Source of the DNA: Helicoverpa zea
Taxonomy: Eukaryota; Arthropoda; Insecta; Lepidoptera; Noctuidae
Direction: 5' to 3'
DNA: 64,000 nucleotides
NCBI RefSeq assembly: GCF_022581195.2
Contig: NC_061456.1
Location: 11,472,501-11,536,500 of the forward strand
A program made the translations under genes and the position numbers. This document shows, piece after piece, positions 44,396-54,197 of this stretch. How positions within the stretch are numbered: the first letter of the stretch is position 1; each line of letters starts with the position of its first letter. A model generated the notes under the pieces. The model was not told the origin of the DNA and made no database searches. It worked only from the letters and a program-made list of their open reading frames with translations.

Positions 44396-45388
44396 CATAG
44401 TTTGCCCAGCAATGGGAGTAGTTCCAGGGGGTTCCTTAGTGCACTCTGAACACGTAATGCAAATATTTTTGAAATCGCTCCCTGGGGTCCCGAGGAAAAC
44501 CGGTTCAAATATTCTCCATGAAGAGTCACTTTACAAGGCCTGAGCCATTTGCCCAGTGGTAGGAGTGGTTAGAATAGATTCTTTACTTCACTCTTAACAA
44601 GAAATTAAAATATTTTTGAAATCGGTCCCAGGGGTCCCGAGAAAAACCGGTTCAAATGTTCTCCTTAGATAGTCACTTAACGAAGTCTTTGGCATTTGCC
44701 CAGTAGTGGGAGTGGTCAAAATAGGTTCTTTACTTAACTCTTACCATGAAATCCAAATATTTTTGAAATCGGTCCCTGGGGTCCGGAGAAAAACCGGTTC
44801 TAATATTCCACATGAACAGTCGCTTTACAAAGCTTGTGTCATTTGTCCAGTACTGGGAGTGATTGAAATAGATTCTTTACTTCACTCTTAACTCTTAACA
44901 AGAAATTAAAATATTTTTGAAATCGGTCCCAGGGGTCCCGAGAAAAACCGGTTCAAATGTTCTCCTTAGATAGTCACTTAACAAAGTCTTTGGCATTTGC
45001 CCAGTAGTAGGAGTGGTTGGAATAGATTCTTTACTTCACTCTTAACAAGAAATTAAAATATTTTTGAAATCGGTCCCTGGGGTCCGGGTGAAAAACCGGT
45101 TCTAATATTCCACATGAACAGTCGCTTTACAAAGCCTGTGCCATTTGCCCAGTAGTGGGAGTGATTGAAATAGGTTCTTTACTTCACTCTTAACATGAAA
45201 TTAAAATATTTTTGAAATCGGTCCCAGGGGTCCCGAGGAAAACCGGTTTAAATGTTCCACATGAACAGTCTGTTTACAAAGCCTATGCCATTTGCCCAGT
45301 AGTGGAAGTGGTTGGAATAGGTTCTTTAATTCACTCTTAACAAGAAATCAAAATATTTTTGAAATCGGTCCCAGGGGTCCCGAGAAAT
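44396..45388 (+). repeat. 147-bp tandem satellite, about 6.7 copies, dimeric higher-order pattern
   Basis: The anchor GAAATCG (after a TATTTTT run) recurs at 44471, 44618, 44765, 44919, 45066, 45214 and 45361, that is, spacings of 147, 147, 154, 147, 148 and 147. The 154 step contains a 7-bp duplication (ACTCTTA). Copies 2 and 4 share one variant (CTCCTTAGATAGTCACTTAA) and copies 3 and 5 another (TTCCACATGAACAGTCGCTT), so a two-unit block of 301 bp was itself duplicated. The unit has a GC-rich core (GGTCCCAGGGGTCCCGAG) beside an A/T-rich part. It encodes nothing. Confidence 0.93.
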
Positions 45389-45659
45389 TAATCTGATAAG
45401 ACTTTTCTGCCAAATAAGTCTTACTCATATGTATATTGTCAATCTCAATGCTCAGGATCTCGCTGTCAGGATCCAGTACTGGAAAATGTTGGAATGGGTT
45501 TTTTTACTGTGATTTTCAAATAAATTCTAAAAGCGTTGGATTCTAATAAGAACTGACAATGATTTTCTGAAAAAAGGTAATTACCGCAATATTTTTGAAT
45601 TTATGGTTTAAATCTACAAGGCGCCTGCGCTATGAGCTATTTTCTAAAAAAATCTTATC
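45389..45659. other. No gene seen
   Basis: Unique AT-rich flank of the satellite. Confidence 0.4.
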
Positions 45660-46045
45660 AAGACGAATAAAATAAGCTCGAACATGAGGTAGTAAGTAGA
45701 TACCGTTGAGGAGTTCCCTCGTCTCTCTGTCGTCTCCATTGTCAGGTCAGATCTTAACTTTTACAGTTTTGTGGTGTCTGAGATATATACCCGAATGACA
45801 AGGTTTTACTCGATATGTGTCTACAATTTTCGAGAGTCGCTCCCGATTTTTTTTAGAGATTCCATCACCAGACCCTGGGCCGGATGACAAAGGAACCATT
45901 GAGGAAGTAAGCCCTTTCAAACAATAAAATAATTGTTGAAATCGGTTGGTAAACGACGGAGTTCTGCACGTACAAACGTAAAAAGAATACAAATGAATTA
46001 AGAACCTCCTCCATTTTTGGAAGTCGGTTAAAAAAAAGTTGTCGT
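45660..46045 (-). repeat. Dispersed repeat ending AAGAACCTCCTCCATTTTTGG
   Basis: The right edge AGAACCTCCTCC...GGAAGTCGGTTAAAAAAAAG is the inverse of the ACCGACTTCAAAAA...GAGGTTCT head at 18945. The interior (GTTGAGGAGTTCCCTCG, TCCATCACCAGACCCTGG, GTTGAAATCGGTTGGTAAAC) is standard for this common lepidopteran repeat. Class unknown. Confidence 0.55.
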
Positions 46046-47145
46046 GTACAATACCTCGTATTTGTCAATGAATATAATTCATTTCAATTAAGGTAATAAA
46101 AGTGGAACAGTTAAGAGTTCGTAAGCTTATTTTATGTAATATTGAATAATAGTCAAACCATTTTTTCTCAGGACTCCCGGGATAGATTTCGAAATGCTTT
46201 GGTCTGGGACCTAATATAAGCCTATGAAACATAATACACTATGCAGTTACTGTGGGCAATACTTGAGCCCAACTTCCATACAAAGAATAGCATTGTCCTT
46301 TCCCCGGTAATGAACAAACATACATTTAATCGTTTTTTAAGATTAAGATTGCAGACGGTAATGCGGAATGGGGCAAGAATCAGGACTAACGCTTATTGTT
46401 AACTTGTAAGTGGGTCATTCCTAGGGAATTAGTTTTGCTGTGTAATTATGAGAAAAATATTCTTTTGTAATATTCTTCTCCATGTAAGACTGTTTTGGTT
46501 TTCAAGAAAATTACTTCTTATTAAGATTAAAGCATGATAATATTGTGCGATACACAGATGTTGGTGAATATTAATTTCGCCATTTGACATTTAGATCTCA
46601 TTGTAATTCGAACAATGAAATGCCCATAGAGTTTCTAGCTGGTTAGTCTCACTTGACAACTGATCCAACTGATCTGAAAGACTAAAATATAAAACTGTGG
46701 GCGTAAAATATAATAATAAGATAATTACTGAAAGCTAGCCCGATCATATTTGAATGCCAGGTGAATTTACAATGAACGAGTTATTTTTAAATACTCTAAC
46801 GCCCAAGTACAAGCGAACGTCTATTTCATCGATCAACATGAATCTAAGTAACGTAGTTTTCCATACAAAATCAGCGCAGAAACAAAAACGTGTTGTAACA
46901 ATCGTTGGCTTGTAAACCCATGCAAGTTATAGGAGTCAATTAAGTCGAATGGGACACCCATTCGAGTTAATGTTGTGCTTGCATGCGGTAAGCCGGCAAT
47001 CTGTCGCCATTCACACACATCCGTCTCTAAACTGTTCGTGTAACTCTTACTATCTGATGACGCAAGTTTTAAGGAATTAATGACGTAATGTGTAGGTAGC
47101 AAGGTTAGTTTTTAATTAATTTTATTTGTCTATTGATATTGGCGT
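46046..47145. other. No gene seen
   Basis: Unique AT-rich DNA; the minus-strand frame at 46833-47102 has no domain. Confidence 0.4.
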
Positions 47146-47149
47146 GTGA

Positions 47150-47395
47150 TGTGGAGGAATGAGAAACATGCTTGGAAAGAGGTTCTAGGATTAAATGTGG
47201 ATCGTTGAAGAGGCGGACGCGACTAATTAAACGTGAATCGATTGCGTGAAAGACGATATGGGTGGAAGCATGTTACTGGGAAGGTGGTGTCAGACTAATA
47301 ACTAACGTCAGACTAATAACCAATGGAAGAAAATATGTTGCGCTGATTCCAAATAGATGTTGGGATAAGGGCAGGAGAATGACTGCCTATGTGTA
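47150..47395 (+). pseudogene. Decayed LINE ORF2 end (IDCVKDDM ... CCADPK type)
   Basis: ATCGATTGCGTGAAAGACGA reads IDCVKDDM, a signature of lepidopteran non-LTR ORF2 ends. It is followed at 47326-47380 by the GGAAGAAAATATGTTGCGCT...GGGATAAGGGCAGGAG tail also seen at 49800 and 51766. Between them a 17-bp GTCAGACTAATAAC-type word is duplicated. Several stops and shifts. Confidence 0.6.
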
Positions 47396-47434
47396 AGTGA
47401 TAACAACACCTCAATATTAGGATTAATGTTAAAT

Positions 47435-47510
47435 ATATTAATTACAATGTTTGGCTATGTTCAGCAGTGGAAGTCCTATGGCTGAGATGCTGATGATATG
47501 AATTACTTAT
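47435..47510 (+). mobile_element. Decayed LINE 3' end (YVQQW type)
   Basis: GGCTATGTTCAGCAGTGGAA reads GYVQQW and leads through a stop into GATGCTGATGATATG, matching the end of the LINE at 1011-1130. Confidence 0.5.
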
Positions 47511-47799
47511 AATTCATTTATATGAGTTGATAGTAGAACCCTTAATCATCAAAATGACTAGCCTTCATCGTGTCAGTTTCACAGAAGAATCTACAAGACT
47601 GTAACAGCTAAAAAAAAAACTTTGTTCATCATAAATCATTCGTCTTGAAATTCATGAAACTTTCATACAGCAAACTAAGTGTAGATTAATTTAAAACCAC
47701 CAACGAATATCATCAAGAATTCTTGGCACCATAAACCATCATTTTAAACCCAAACAATATTTAAAACGTTCGCCAAATTACCAGCGGGGCTTCGTAAAA
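47511..47799. other. No gene seen
   Basis: AT-rich. Confidence 0.4.
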
Positions 47800-47970
47800 A
47801 GTAAAGAGGTCCAATTAAATCCTAGTGCCCGCTAATTAGGGCCAGCGGGCCAAGACATTAATTTAATTGTTGCAACGCAGTGTAATACGGCCTCTTTTTT
47901 CTACTAAATAGAACCACTTGTGACTGCAACATTATTTCCCTGTTGCAAAAAGGGCAATTAGGTAAAGAAA
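47800..47970. promoter_or_regulatory. Possible conserved regulatory patch with homeodomain-type sites
   Basis: A compact patch with CCCGCTAATTAGGGCCAGCG (47828-47847) and GACATTAATTTAATTGTTGC (47852-47871), so several TAAT cores next to GC-rich inverted halves CCCGCT/AGCGGG. It is not a recognisable repeat. TTGCAACA and TTGCAAAA words recur at 47860-47950 and again near 48360. Regulatory function is inference. Confidence 0.25.
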
Positions 47971-49795
47971 TATTTGTTCCTGGCAACCCTGTGGGCTGCC
48001 AAGTGACTTATTATGGAGGTTTTAATTCATGTCGACGTTTTATTTTATGGATGGTCTAGTTCCTGTTTGCATATTTTAAGTGTTGGCTGTTTTTTTTTTT
48101 TCAATAATATTTTACTTCGCACGTTAAGAGTTGGTTCAATTCGTCACGGAAAAATGTTTTAAATGGAGCAAAATCAATGAACCTTAATACTAATATTTAT
48201 TCAATTCTAAGTAAAGACAAAAACAAATGCGCATTAGATTTAATCAAAGCACCAGCACCCAAGATACAAATCCAGGCATCACAAACGCATTCAATTATGA
48301 GTCCTATTTGTGTTACACTAAAATTCATTTTCAATATAGCAGAATGGTGTTTGCCGTGATTGCAACATTTCCTTGCAAAACCGGCAATTAGATAGTGAGT
48401 TATTTGTTTTGTTAGAGTTTTGTCGTAACGGATAAAGTTGTATGCTAGTTCCAAAGTATTAAGTGCTCGCTTTATAAGCCGAATTGTTGCGTACGTATTT
48501 GGCATGATATATTTCTGGTCCTTTTTTGTAGAAGACCAAAATATTATGTCATTGAGAAGGCCACATACATAGCAGGTTTTCCCAAACTCGTAGATAGAAA
48601 ATTTCCGGATTCTCCGGCGTCACCACGGAACTATTTCCTATAATACCCAAATCAAAAGTGTCATTACTCCATATCAAGCCGTTTAAAAGCATAAGAAACA
48701 AACGATCTCACACTATCACATTTGTACACCTGCATAAGTAAATAGCATGACATATGGAAGGTATAATTATACTAAAAACGTCGTTCAAACAACTTACCCA
48801 AATCATACACAACACCCACACCTTGACACAAATCCCAAACAGATATATGAGTATAACAAAACAATTTAATTAAAACAGCATCAAAGTTTAAATCACAATT
48901 AATCTGCAACAGTTGAAGTTCAAACTAGATCTAGGAATGTAAGTTTTAAACCATGCTTAGACTGTGCTTAGAATTGAATTAAACACTGGACTAAGTTCGC
49001 GCTGTAATCTTGAATTCAACTTAGTCACTTACTGTAAGTTGGTTAAGTTGAATTGTAACTGGTTCGTGGTCAGTTTGGGGTGGTTGCAGGTGTTGCTTGT
49101 TTATTTTCGATATGTGAATTTTAACTGAAGTGCATTTAGTTCAAAAAGATAATAAATATTATGGAGTTGTACTGAGTACAATGTTTGACTTTTCAGTACT
49201 CGGCTGACATACACGGTGACTATATAAAATATATGTTCCAGAATCATGGTTCATTATAAGGATGTTATTTAAAATATGTATTTGATTCGACATAATTAAG
49301 GCATGCAAATAAATCATGTACCTATTTACCTCAAACTTATCTTAAATAGTTTCGATATCAAAAAGTACGAATGTGCCTTTACATTTATATCTATAAAAAT
49401 CACAGAAAATTCCCATTCATTTTTAAACAACAGAATAAAAGACAAAACAAACTTCTAACTCTTAATTCAAAAACTCATTTTAAAATTGGAACCAAACAAA
49501 ACCGTTACATACTATTTCATCAAAGCAGCGGCCATGTTGTATTTCATGGTTCTACAATGTTGCACATATAAACTGTGACTCAGAGAATCGTAAGATCACA
49601 ACCCGAGCATTTACATTCGGATGGCGAATATATGCAAATGCACAATGTATGTGGCACCTACGAGCAAGGGAAAACTTGCACTCAATTGAATGTAGCTAGG
49701 AAGTAATTAAATGAGGGTTTTCTGTGATTAGAGTGAATGAGAAAAAGAAATGAGTACAGATAGGTAACAGTAATCCATCTTTTTTAAGTTATAGA
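47971..49795. other. No gene seen
   Basis: Unique AT-rich DNA; open frames at 48177-48505 and 49371-49571 have no domain. Confidence 0.4.
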
Positions 49796-49799
49796 CATT

Positions 49800-49895
49800 T
49801 ATTCAGATGACGGCAGATAAGTATGGAAGGAGAAAACATGCTGCGCCGACCCCAAATAAAATTGGGATAAGGGCAGGAAGACGATGATGATGATT
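49800..49895 (+). mobile_element. LINE 3' end (GCGCCGACCCCAAATAAAAT type)
   Basis: ATGACGGCAGAT reads MTAD, followed by AAACATGCTGCGCCGACCCC, AAATAAAATTGGGATAAGGG and a GATGATGATGAT tail. Same family as the reverse-oriented copy at 51766-51900. Confidence 0.7.
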
Positions 49896-50080
49896 TATTT
49901 AGCAAGCCTCGATGTTCTTTGACATCGAAAACAACTGATTATTTCTGTCCATTTCCGCTCATCGCGACCGCAAACGTCGAAATACGAGTAACATAATTAA
50001 ACTACCGATAATTTTCGCACTGTAGGTATCTTTGAGCAGATTGAGCACATACACGAATTAGCTAAACAATAACGTAGGAG
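49896..50080. other. No gene seen
   Basis: AT-rich, with a small GC-richer patch at 49950-49985. Confidence 0.35.
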
Positions 50081-50084
50081 TCAT

Positions 50085-50265
50085 CATTTGTCTATCCTTT
50101 TCCCTACTTTGTTGGGGTTAGCCTTCCAGTATAACCAGATGCAGCTGATTACCAGTGTTTTACATGGAGCGACTGCCTATCTGACCTCCTCAACCCAGTT
50201 ACCCGGATAACCCAATACTCTTTGGTAGGTCAATTCGTCAGATTTTGTAACATACGAGTACAAAC
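50085..50265 (-). mobile_element. LINE 3' end (GACTGGAAGCCGACCCCAA family)
   Basis: TACTTTGTTGGGGTTAGCCT through GACTGCCTATCTGACCTCCT and ACCCAGTTACCCGGATAACC follows the copy at 42470-42679 closely. A residual ATCATT tail is on the left. Confidence 0.7.
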
Positions 50266-50484
50266 ATAGCATAGTATGTGTAAGAAATTATTTAGTTGCC
50301 ACATTTACAAGTCCGGAGCTATTTGGCTTTGACAAACGTAGTGAAGCCTCTTAGAGCGGCGACTCGTGTTAACTGACTCTCCTAGGAATAATATTAGGTA
50401 AGATGACTAAGTTAAGGTAGTTTGACTGATAATAGTTGTGAATGTACTGCAATCTACTTGATTGCTTGATGATGTTCATCTATC

Positions 50485-50765
50485 TTGATTTTTTCTAGCT
50501 GGTTGGCGTTTTCCAGTCTTACCAGATGCCGCTGAGTACCAGTGTACTACAGGAAGGGACTACCTATCTAGCCTTCTGAAGCCAGTTACCTAGGCACCAA
50601 CAGACGCCTGGGTAATGCTGATTGTGAGACTTTTAGGCTTTTAACTACCTGTTGTGACTGCCAAAGATGATCAAATAATGGCTGAGACTATCAAAGACGT
50701 GTCTTCAGAAAGACGGAGGAACTCTTAATGACTTGAGTGGTCACCCATGGACCGACCGCTCCAAA
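50485..50765 (-). mobile_element. Longer, decayed copy of the same LINE 3' end
   Basis: TCTAGCTGGTTGGCGTTTTC, GCCGCTGAGTACCAGTGTAC, CAGTTACCTAGGCACCAACA, and further out GACTGCCAAAGATGATCAAA and GGTCACCCATGGACCGACC follow the family order over about 280 bp. Confidence 0.65.
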
Positions 50766-51695
50766 TGATGCTTAACTTCATAATCGATCGACACAAAAAA
50801 AAACCTTTGTTAAAATGTATCAGACTCTCCCAATTTAAACTTTGTTAGCTAATTCCTGAAAACGAGTCCAAAATTAAGGTAGGAAATTATTAGGTATTTA
50901 AATTACATTATCTAGAGTGCTGGATTCAAACTGGAGTGCCCTAATCCTCTTTGATCCAGCTTTTCCAATACTGCTGGAGTTACGTACATACGTATGTATA
51001 TACGTACATACAATGTTTCTACCAAATTGCTGAGGAGCAGTAAAACTGCAACAAAATGGAATTCTAAGTCCTGTGAGGGATTTGCTATTCTATTTTCTGG
51101 GTTGGTCGAATTTAAATAGTGTTCAATAATACTTTGTTTGGTGAAGGATGAGATTTATAGGGAGTGTGTTAAATAGTTGATCCCAATTTCAGAACGGTAA
51201 TAAGTATTTCTGTAGTAGTCGAGAATTCTAAAGCCTAAGAAATACTACTATTGGCCTGGCTGTGGAAACTGATTCTCCAGGGACATCGATGACAGCAGTC
51301 TTACATCATAAAAAGTAGATGGCAGTGTTCATACTTACTACCTGAATTGGGGTCTTCTGTGTAATTAATTTTTTTAAACAGATTTTTTAAATTGTCTTTA
51401 ACCAATCAGTTTAAGCATCAAGTCTATGTAGTACTAAATTACAGGCTTCAAAACTATCGTACATTAGATATAAGTTAAGTCCATATTTTTATGACATAAG
51501 TCCATACTAGTACAATACACAATTTGTGCTCAATTTAAGCATTGACCTCGATAAAAGTTTCTTGTAGCGAAACAAATCCTTTACATGGTCTCTCGATTGG
51601 AACTGACTAAGCCTTTATTTCTCGTATAGTCAATATTTTTATCTTTAACGTTGACGTTATATATCAGTATATATGTTTTATATTAATTTATATAC
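50766..51695. other. No gene seen; palindromic TACATACGTATGTA at 50985-50998
   Basis: Unique AT-rich DNA; alternating ACGTAC/GTATGT words at 50980-51012. Confidence 0.4.
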
Positions 51696-51697
51696 CA

Positions 51698-51986
51698 CAC
51701 TACTACTATAAAGGCGAAACTATGTTTGTGTGAAACAGCCGACAGAATTTTGATGAAATAAGAATCATCATCATCCTCCTGCCCTTATCCCAATTTTATT
51801 TGGGGTCGGCGCAGCATGTTTTCTACTCCCATACTCTTCCATCTGCCGTCATCTCACAAGTAACATTCTTACCATATCTACTTTCATACAAACCATTAAA
51901 AAGAATAAATAATTTTAGGGTACTTTTTATGCAAGTGCAGGAACTAGTCCCGTTAGGAAGCAGGTGAAACCGCTGGTGAAAGCTAG
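51698..51986 (+). mobile_element. Helitron interrupted by a LINE end
   Basis: The left part CACTACTACTATAAAGGCGAAACTATGTTTG and the right part GTCCCGTTAGGAAGCAGGTG...GGTGAAAGCTAG (CTAG at 51983-51986, then T) are the two ends of one Helitron. A reverse-oriented LINE end of 135 bp sits between them at 51766-51900. Confidence 0.7.
51766..51900 (-). mobile_element. 5'-truncated LINE end nested in the Helitron
   Basis: The minus strand reads GLYESRYGKNVTCEMTADGR then VWE and a stop, followed by GCGCCGACCCCAAATAAAAT, GGGATAAGGGCAGGAGG and ATGATGATGAT. A 6-bp AAGAAT flanks it (51760-51765 and 51901-51906). EMTADR.VW..KT..ADP is typical of this LINE's ORF2 end. Confidence 0.75.
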
Positions 51987-53045
51987 TATATACTTGCTTA
52001 ATTTTAACTAAATAACTATTCATTCATTCATTGTTTGTTCAATAAACTTTATTAATTTCGTTTACGTTCGTTCAACTGGAATATTTTAGACAAATCTTGA
52101 TTTCCAAGAAATTTATTATTATTCGAAAAGTTTACATGTTGTTTGTTTACTTTTGTTGTCATTGTTACTAAGAGAATATTATTTCAGCTATTACTTAATT
52201 CAATTACCATGCAATATATACCTAAATAGAATAATGATCAATGTAATGAAGGGGTAAAATTAATTCAGTGGTAAGATCACTTATAGCAAAAAGCTTCTTC
52301 TGCTCTAATTGTCAGACAAAGAATAAATCTATATTTTCAATTGTTGTAAATAATAAGCCCAGTAGTGAGAACTATAAGTTTGTATATAAGGCGCATAAAA
52401 CCAGTGCATCAGACAGAGAGTTGATCTTCCAGAAAGCAGTCGCTCCATCTAAAACACTGGTAGATACTGCTAAACTGAAAGCCAACCTCAACATAGTTGG
52501 CAAAAGATTTAGCAAACGATGACGTCAGACAGAAAACAGAACCAAATTACACCATTTATTTCACATCTTCAAAAATGACAACCATAACTTCAGTTACAAC
52601 TTTTTCGCTCCCAAATTCGACCTCTCGAAAATCCCCATACATTATCTCTTGTGAACACAGCATCACGACCTACACTGGCTCATTCAGCATCCATGACAAA
52701 GGTTCACAAGACACAATAGAGAAAGTTCTCGAACAAAACCATTTGCAATGTCTCACTGCTCTTTGTGCGCACTTTATGAATTGTCTCCCCAACTTTTATC
52801 CGCGAATGAAATTTTTTAAACGTACACTGTTTAATAGATCTGTGGCTTTTGTGTGATTGGTGCTTATTGCTCTGATTAACGTGATTTGACAAATACGTGC
52901 TTCTTGGTGTACACTATCTCTCAAGTACGAGTGTGTAAGTTCGATTCTACACGGAAGACAGTTGACCCGATGTTGGAAATTTTATCTAATGGAATAATAA
53001 TATTTTTATATATAATATTTTTATGGAATCTTGATTCTAATAAAA
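51987..53045. other. No certain gene; two overlapping ATG-less or weak frames at 52268-52856
   Basis: Two open frames of 84 and 119 codons overlap out of frame at about 52497-52522. Their composition is somewhat protein-like (KLKANLNIVGKRFSKR), but the first opens on GTG, there is no domain and no splice context I trust. They may be decayed mobile-element coding or chance. Confidence 0.3.
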
Positions 53046-53050
53046 GCTTA

Positions 53051-53134
53051 CAGTCAGTCTAATGCCGGCTTGACACTTTATACTACTATATTGATTTATG
53101 AGCCCAAACAAGCTATCGGCCGACTAAAAGTTTG
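53051..53134. mobile_element. Short MITE (CAAACTTTTAGTCGG family), 84 bp
   Basis: The left part CAGTCAGTCTAATGCCGGCT and the right end GCTATCGGCCGACTAAAAGT then TTG, with the internal TTGATTTATGAGCCCAAAC, match the 13962-14058 copy. Confidence 0.65.
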
Positions 53135-54155
53135 TAGGATACTCTAAGCCAGGCAAGTATCCATGTTACTTGTAAGTTATATGTTCTTTTTAAGGACTTA
53201 CTTCAACAGAATTTGTACTTTTTGTGGCTTAAATTATATTTTTTACCTACAAAAAAAGTTGTCTCCAGTGTGTGCATTCTTTAAAATGAAATTTATAGAT
53301 TCAGAAACGGAAAAGGAAAACGGTGTTACATTTTATCTTCTCTGAATAAGGAAATATGGTAATTTTCGCGGAAAAGTAAAAATTATCAGCTTCCCTTTAC
53401 TCTAAGGGAAAGTAAGAAAGATTTTACTGTGAAAAAAATGCGCAGAATTGTAATAATGCAATAACAAAAATATTTCTTTCTTACGTGTCTTTTGCAGAGT
53501 CAACTTAATATACAGAAATGCAAACAAAAAGTGAATTGGTTAAAACTGTGTTCAATATCGCATGTTCGATTCTCACTGAAAAAGACTAAAATATTTTTGC
53601 ATGTATTACCTATATGTTCATGTTATGAACTCACGAAATATTCCAAAGTATTACACATTTATTGAAAAATAATTTAACTTTAATGCAGTAACTCTCAAGT
53701 CCAACATTATAAATGTAATAACTAACTTTTAAGTACCGTTGGAAATAAAAATAAATACTTTAAAAACTAGACTAATATACGTTACTTACATCGCGTGTTT
53801 CTAATCGTTCTACTTAATACTATATTATTAAAAATAAACAGTATATAAAGTAAAATCACGCGTGGCAATATATTTTCATAAGTCCCTCGGAAACTAGGCT
53901 TAAAACTCGTTGTTATTGCTTTTAAATGCAGTTGTTTTTTTTTTTCAGCTTTTTTTTTTCAACAAAAAGGTTGCATTGTTTTACTTTTAAAACTTAATGG
54001 GTATAAAAAGGTATTATGTTGGATATTAGAATAATATTGTCTTTGGAAATAGGTTTAGATGTGCCTAAATAGTGTTTTAACGCTGCCCGATTTTATACAT
54101 AATATTTATATTCATACATCACAAAAATTGTTCTCTTAATTTCTTTACGTTTTTT
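53135..54155. other. No gene seen
   Basis: AT-rich with poly-T runs near 53935-53960. Confidence 0.45.
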
Positions 54156-54159
54156 AGCC

Positions 54160-54197
54160 GGAAAAAGAAAGCAGCCACGCGGCTGTTTTCTTTATCC
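54160..54197. repeat. Short hairpin, 17-bp arms and 4-base loop
   Basis: GGAAAAAGAAAGCAGCC (54160-54176) pairs with GGCTGTTTTCTTTATCC (54181-54197) at 15 of 17 positions around ACGC. Confidence 0.7.

Noticed and set aside
44396..45388. CRISPR-like array of regular repeats
   Set aside because: The whole 147-bp unit is repeated; there are no short identical repeats with unique spacers, and the genome is an insect's.
45684..45705. let-7-like microRNA (TGAGGTAGTA word)
   Set aside because: The seed-like word lies in a dispersed repeat, the rest differs from let-7, and no complementary arm follows.
52268..52856. Two-frame gene of 84 and 119 codons
   Set aside because: No domain, no ATG for the first frame and no reliable splice or frameshift signal; kept only as a low-confidence note.
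54160..54197. Histone mRNA 3' stem-loop
   Set aside because: The stem and loop do not match the conserved histone stem-loop, and no histone gene is nearby.
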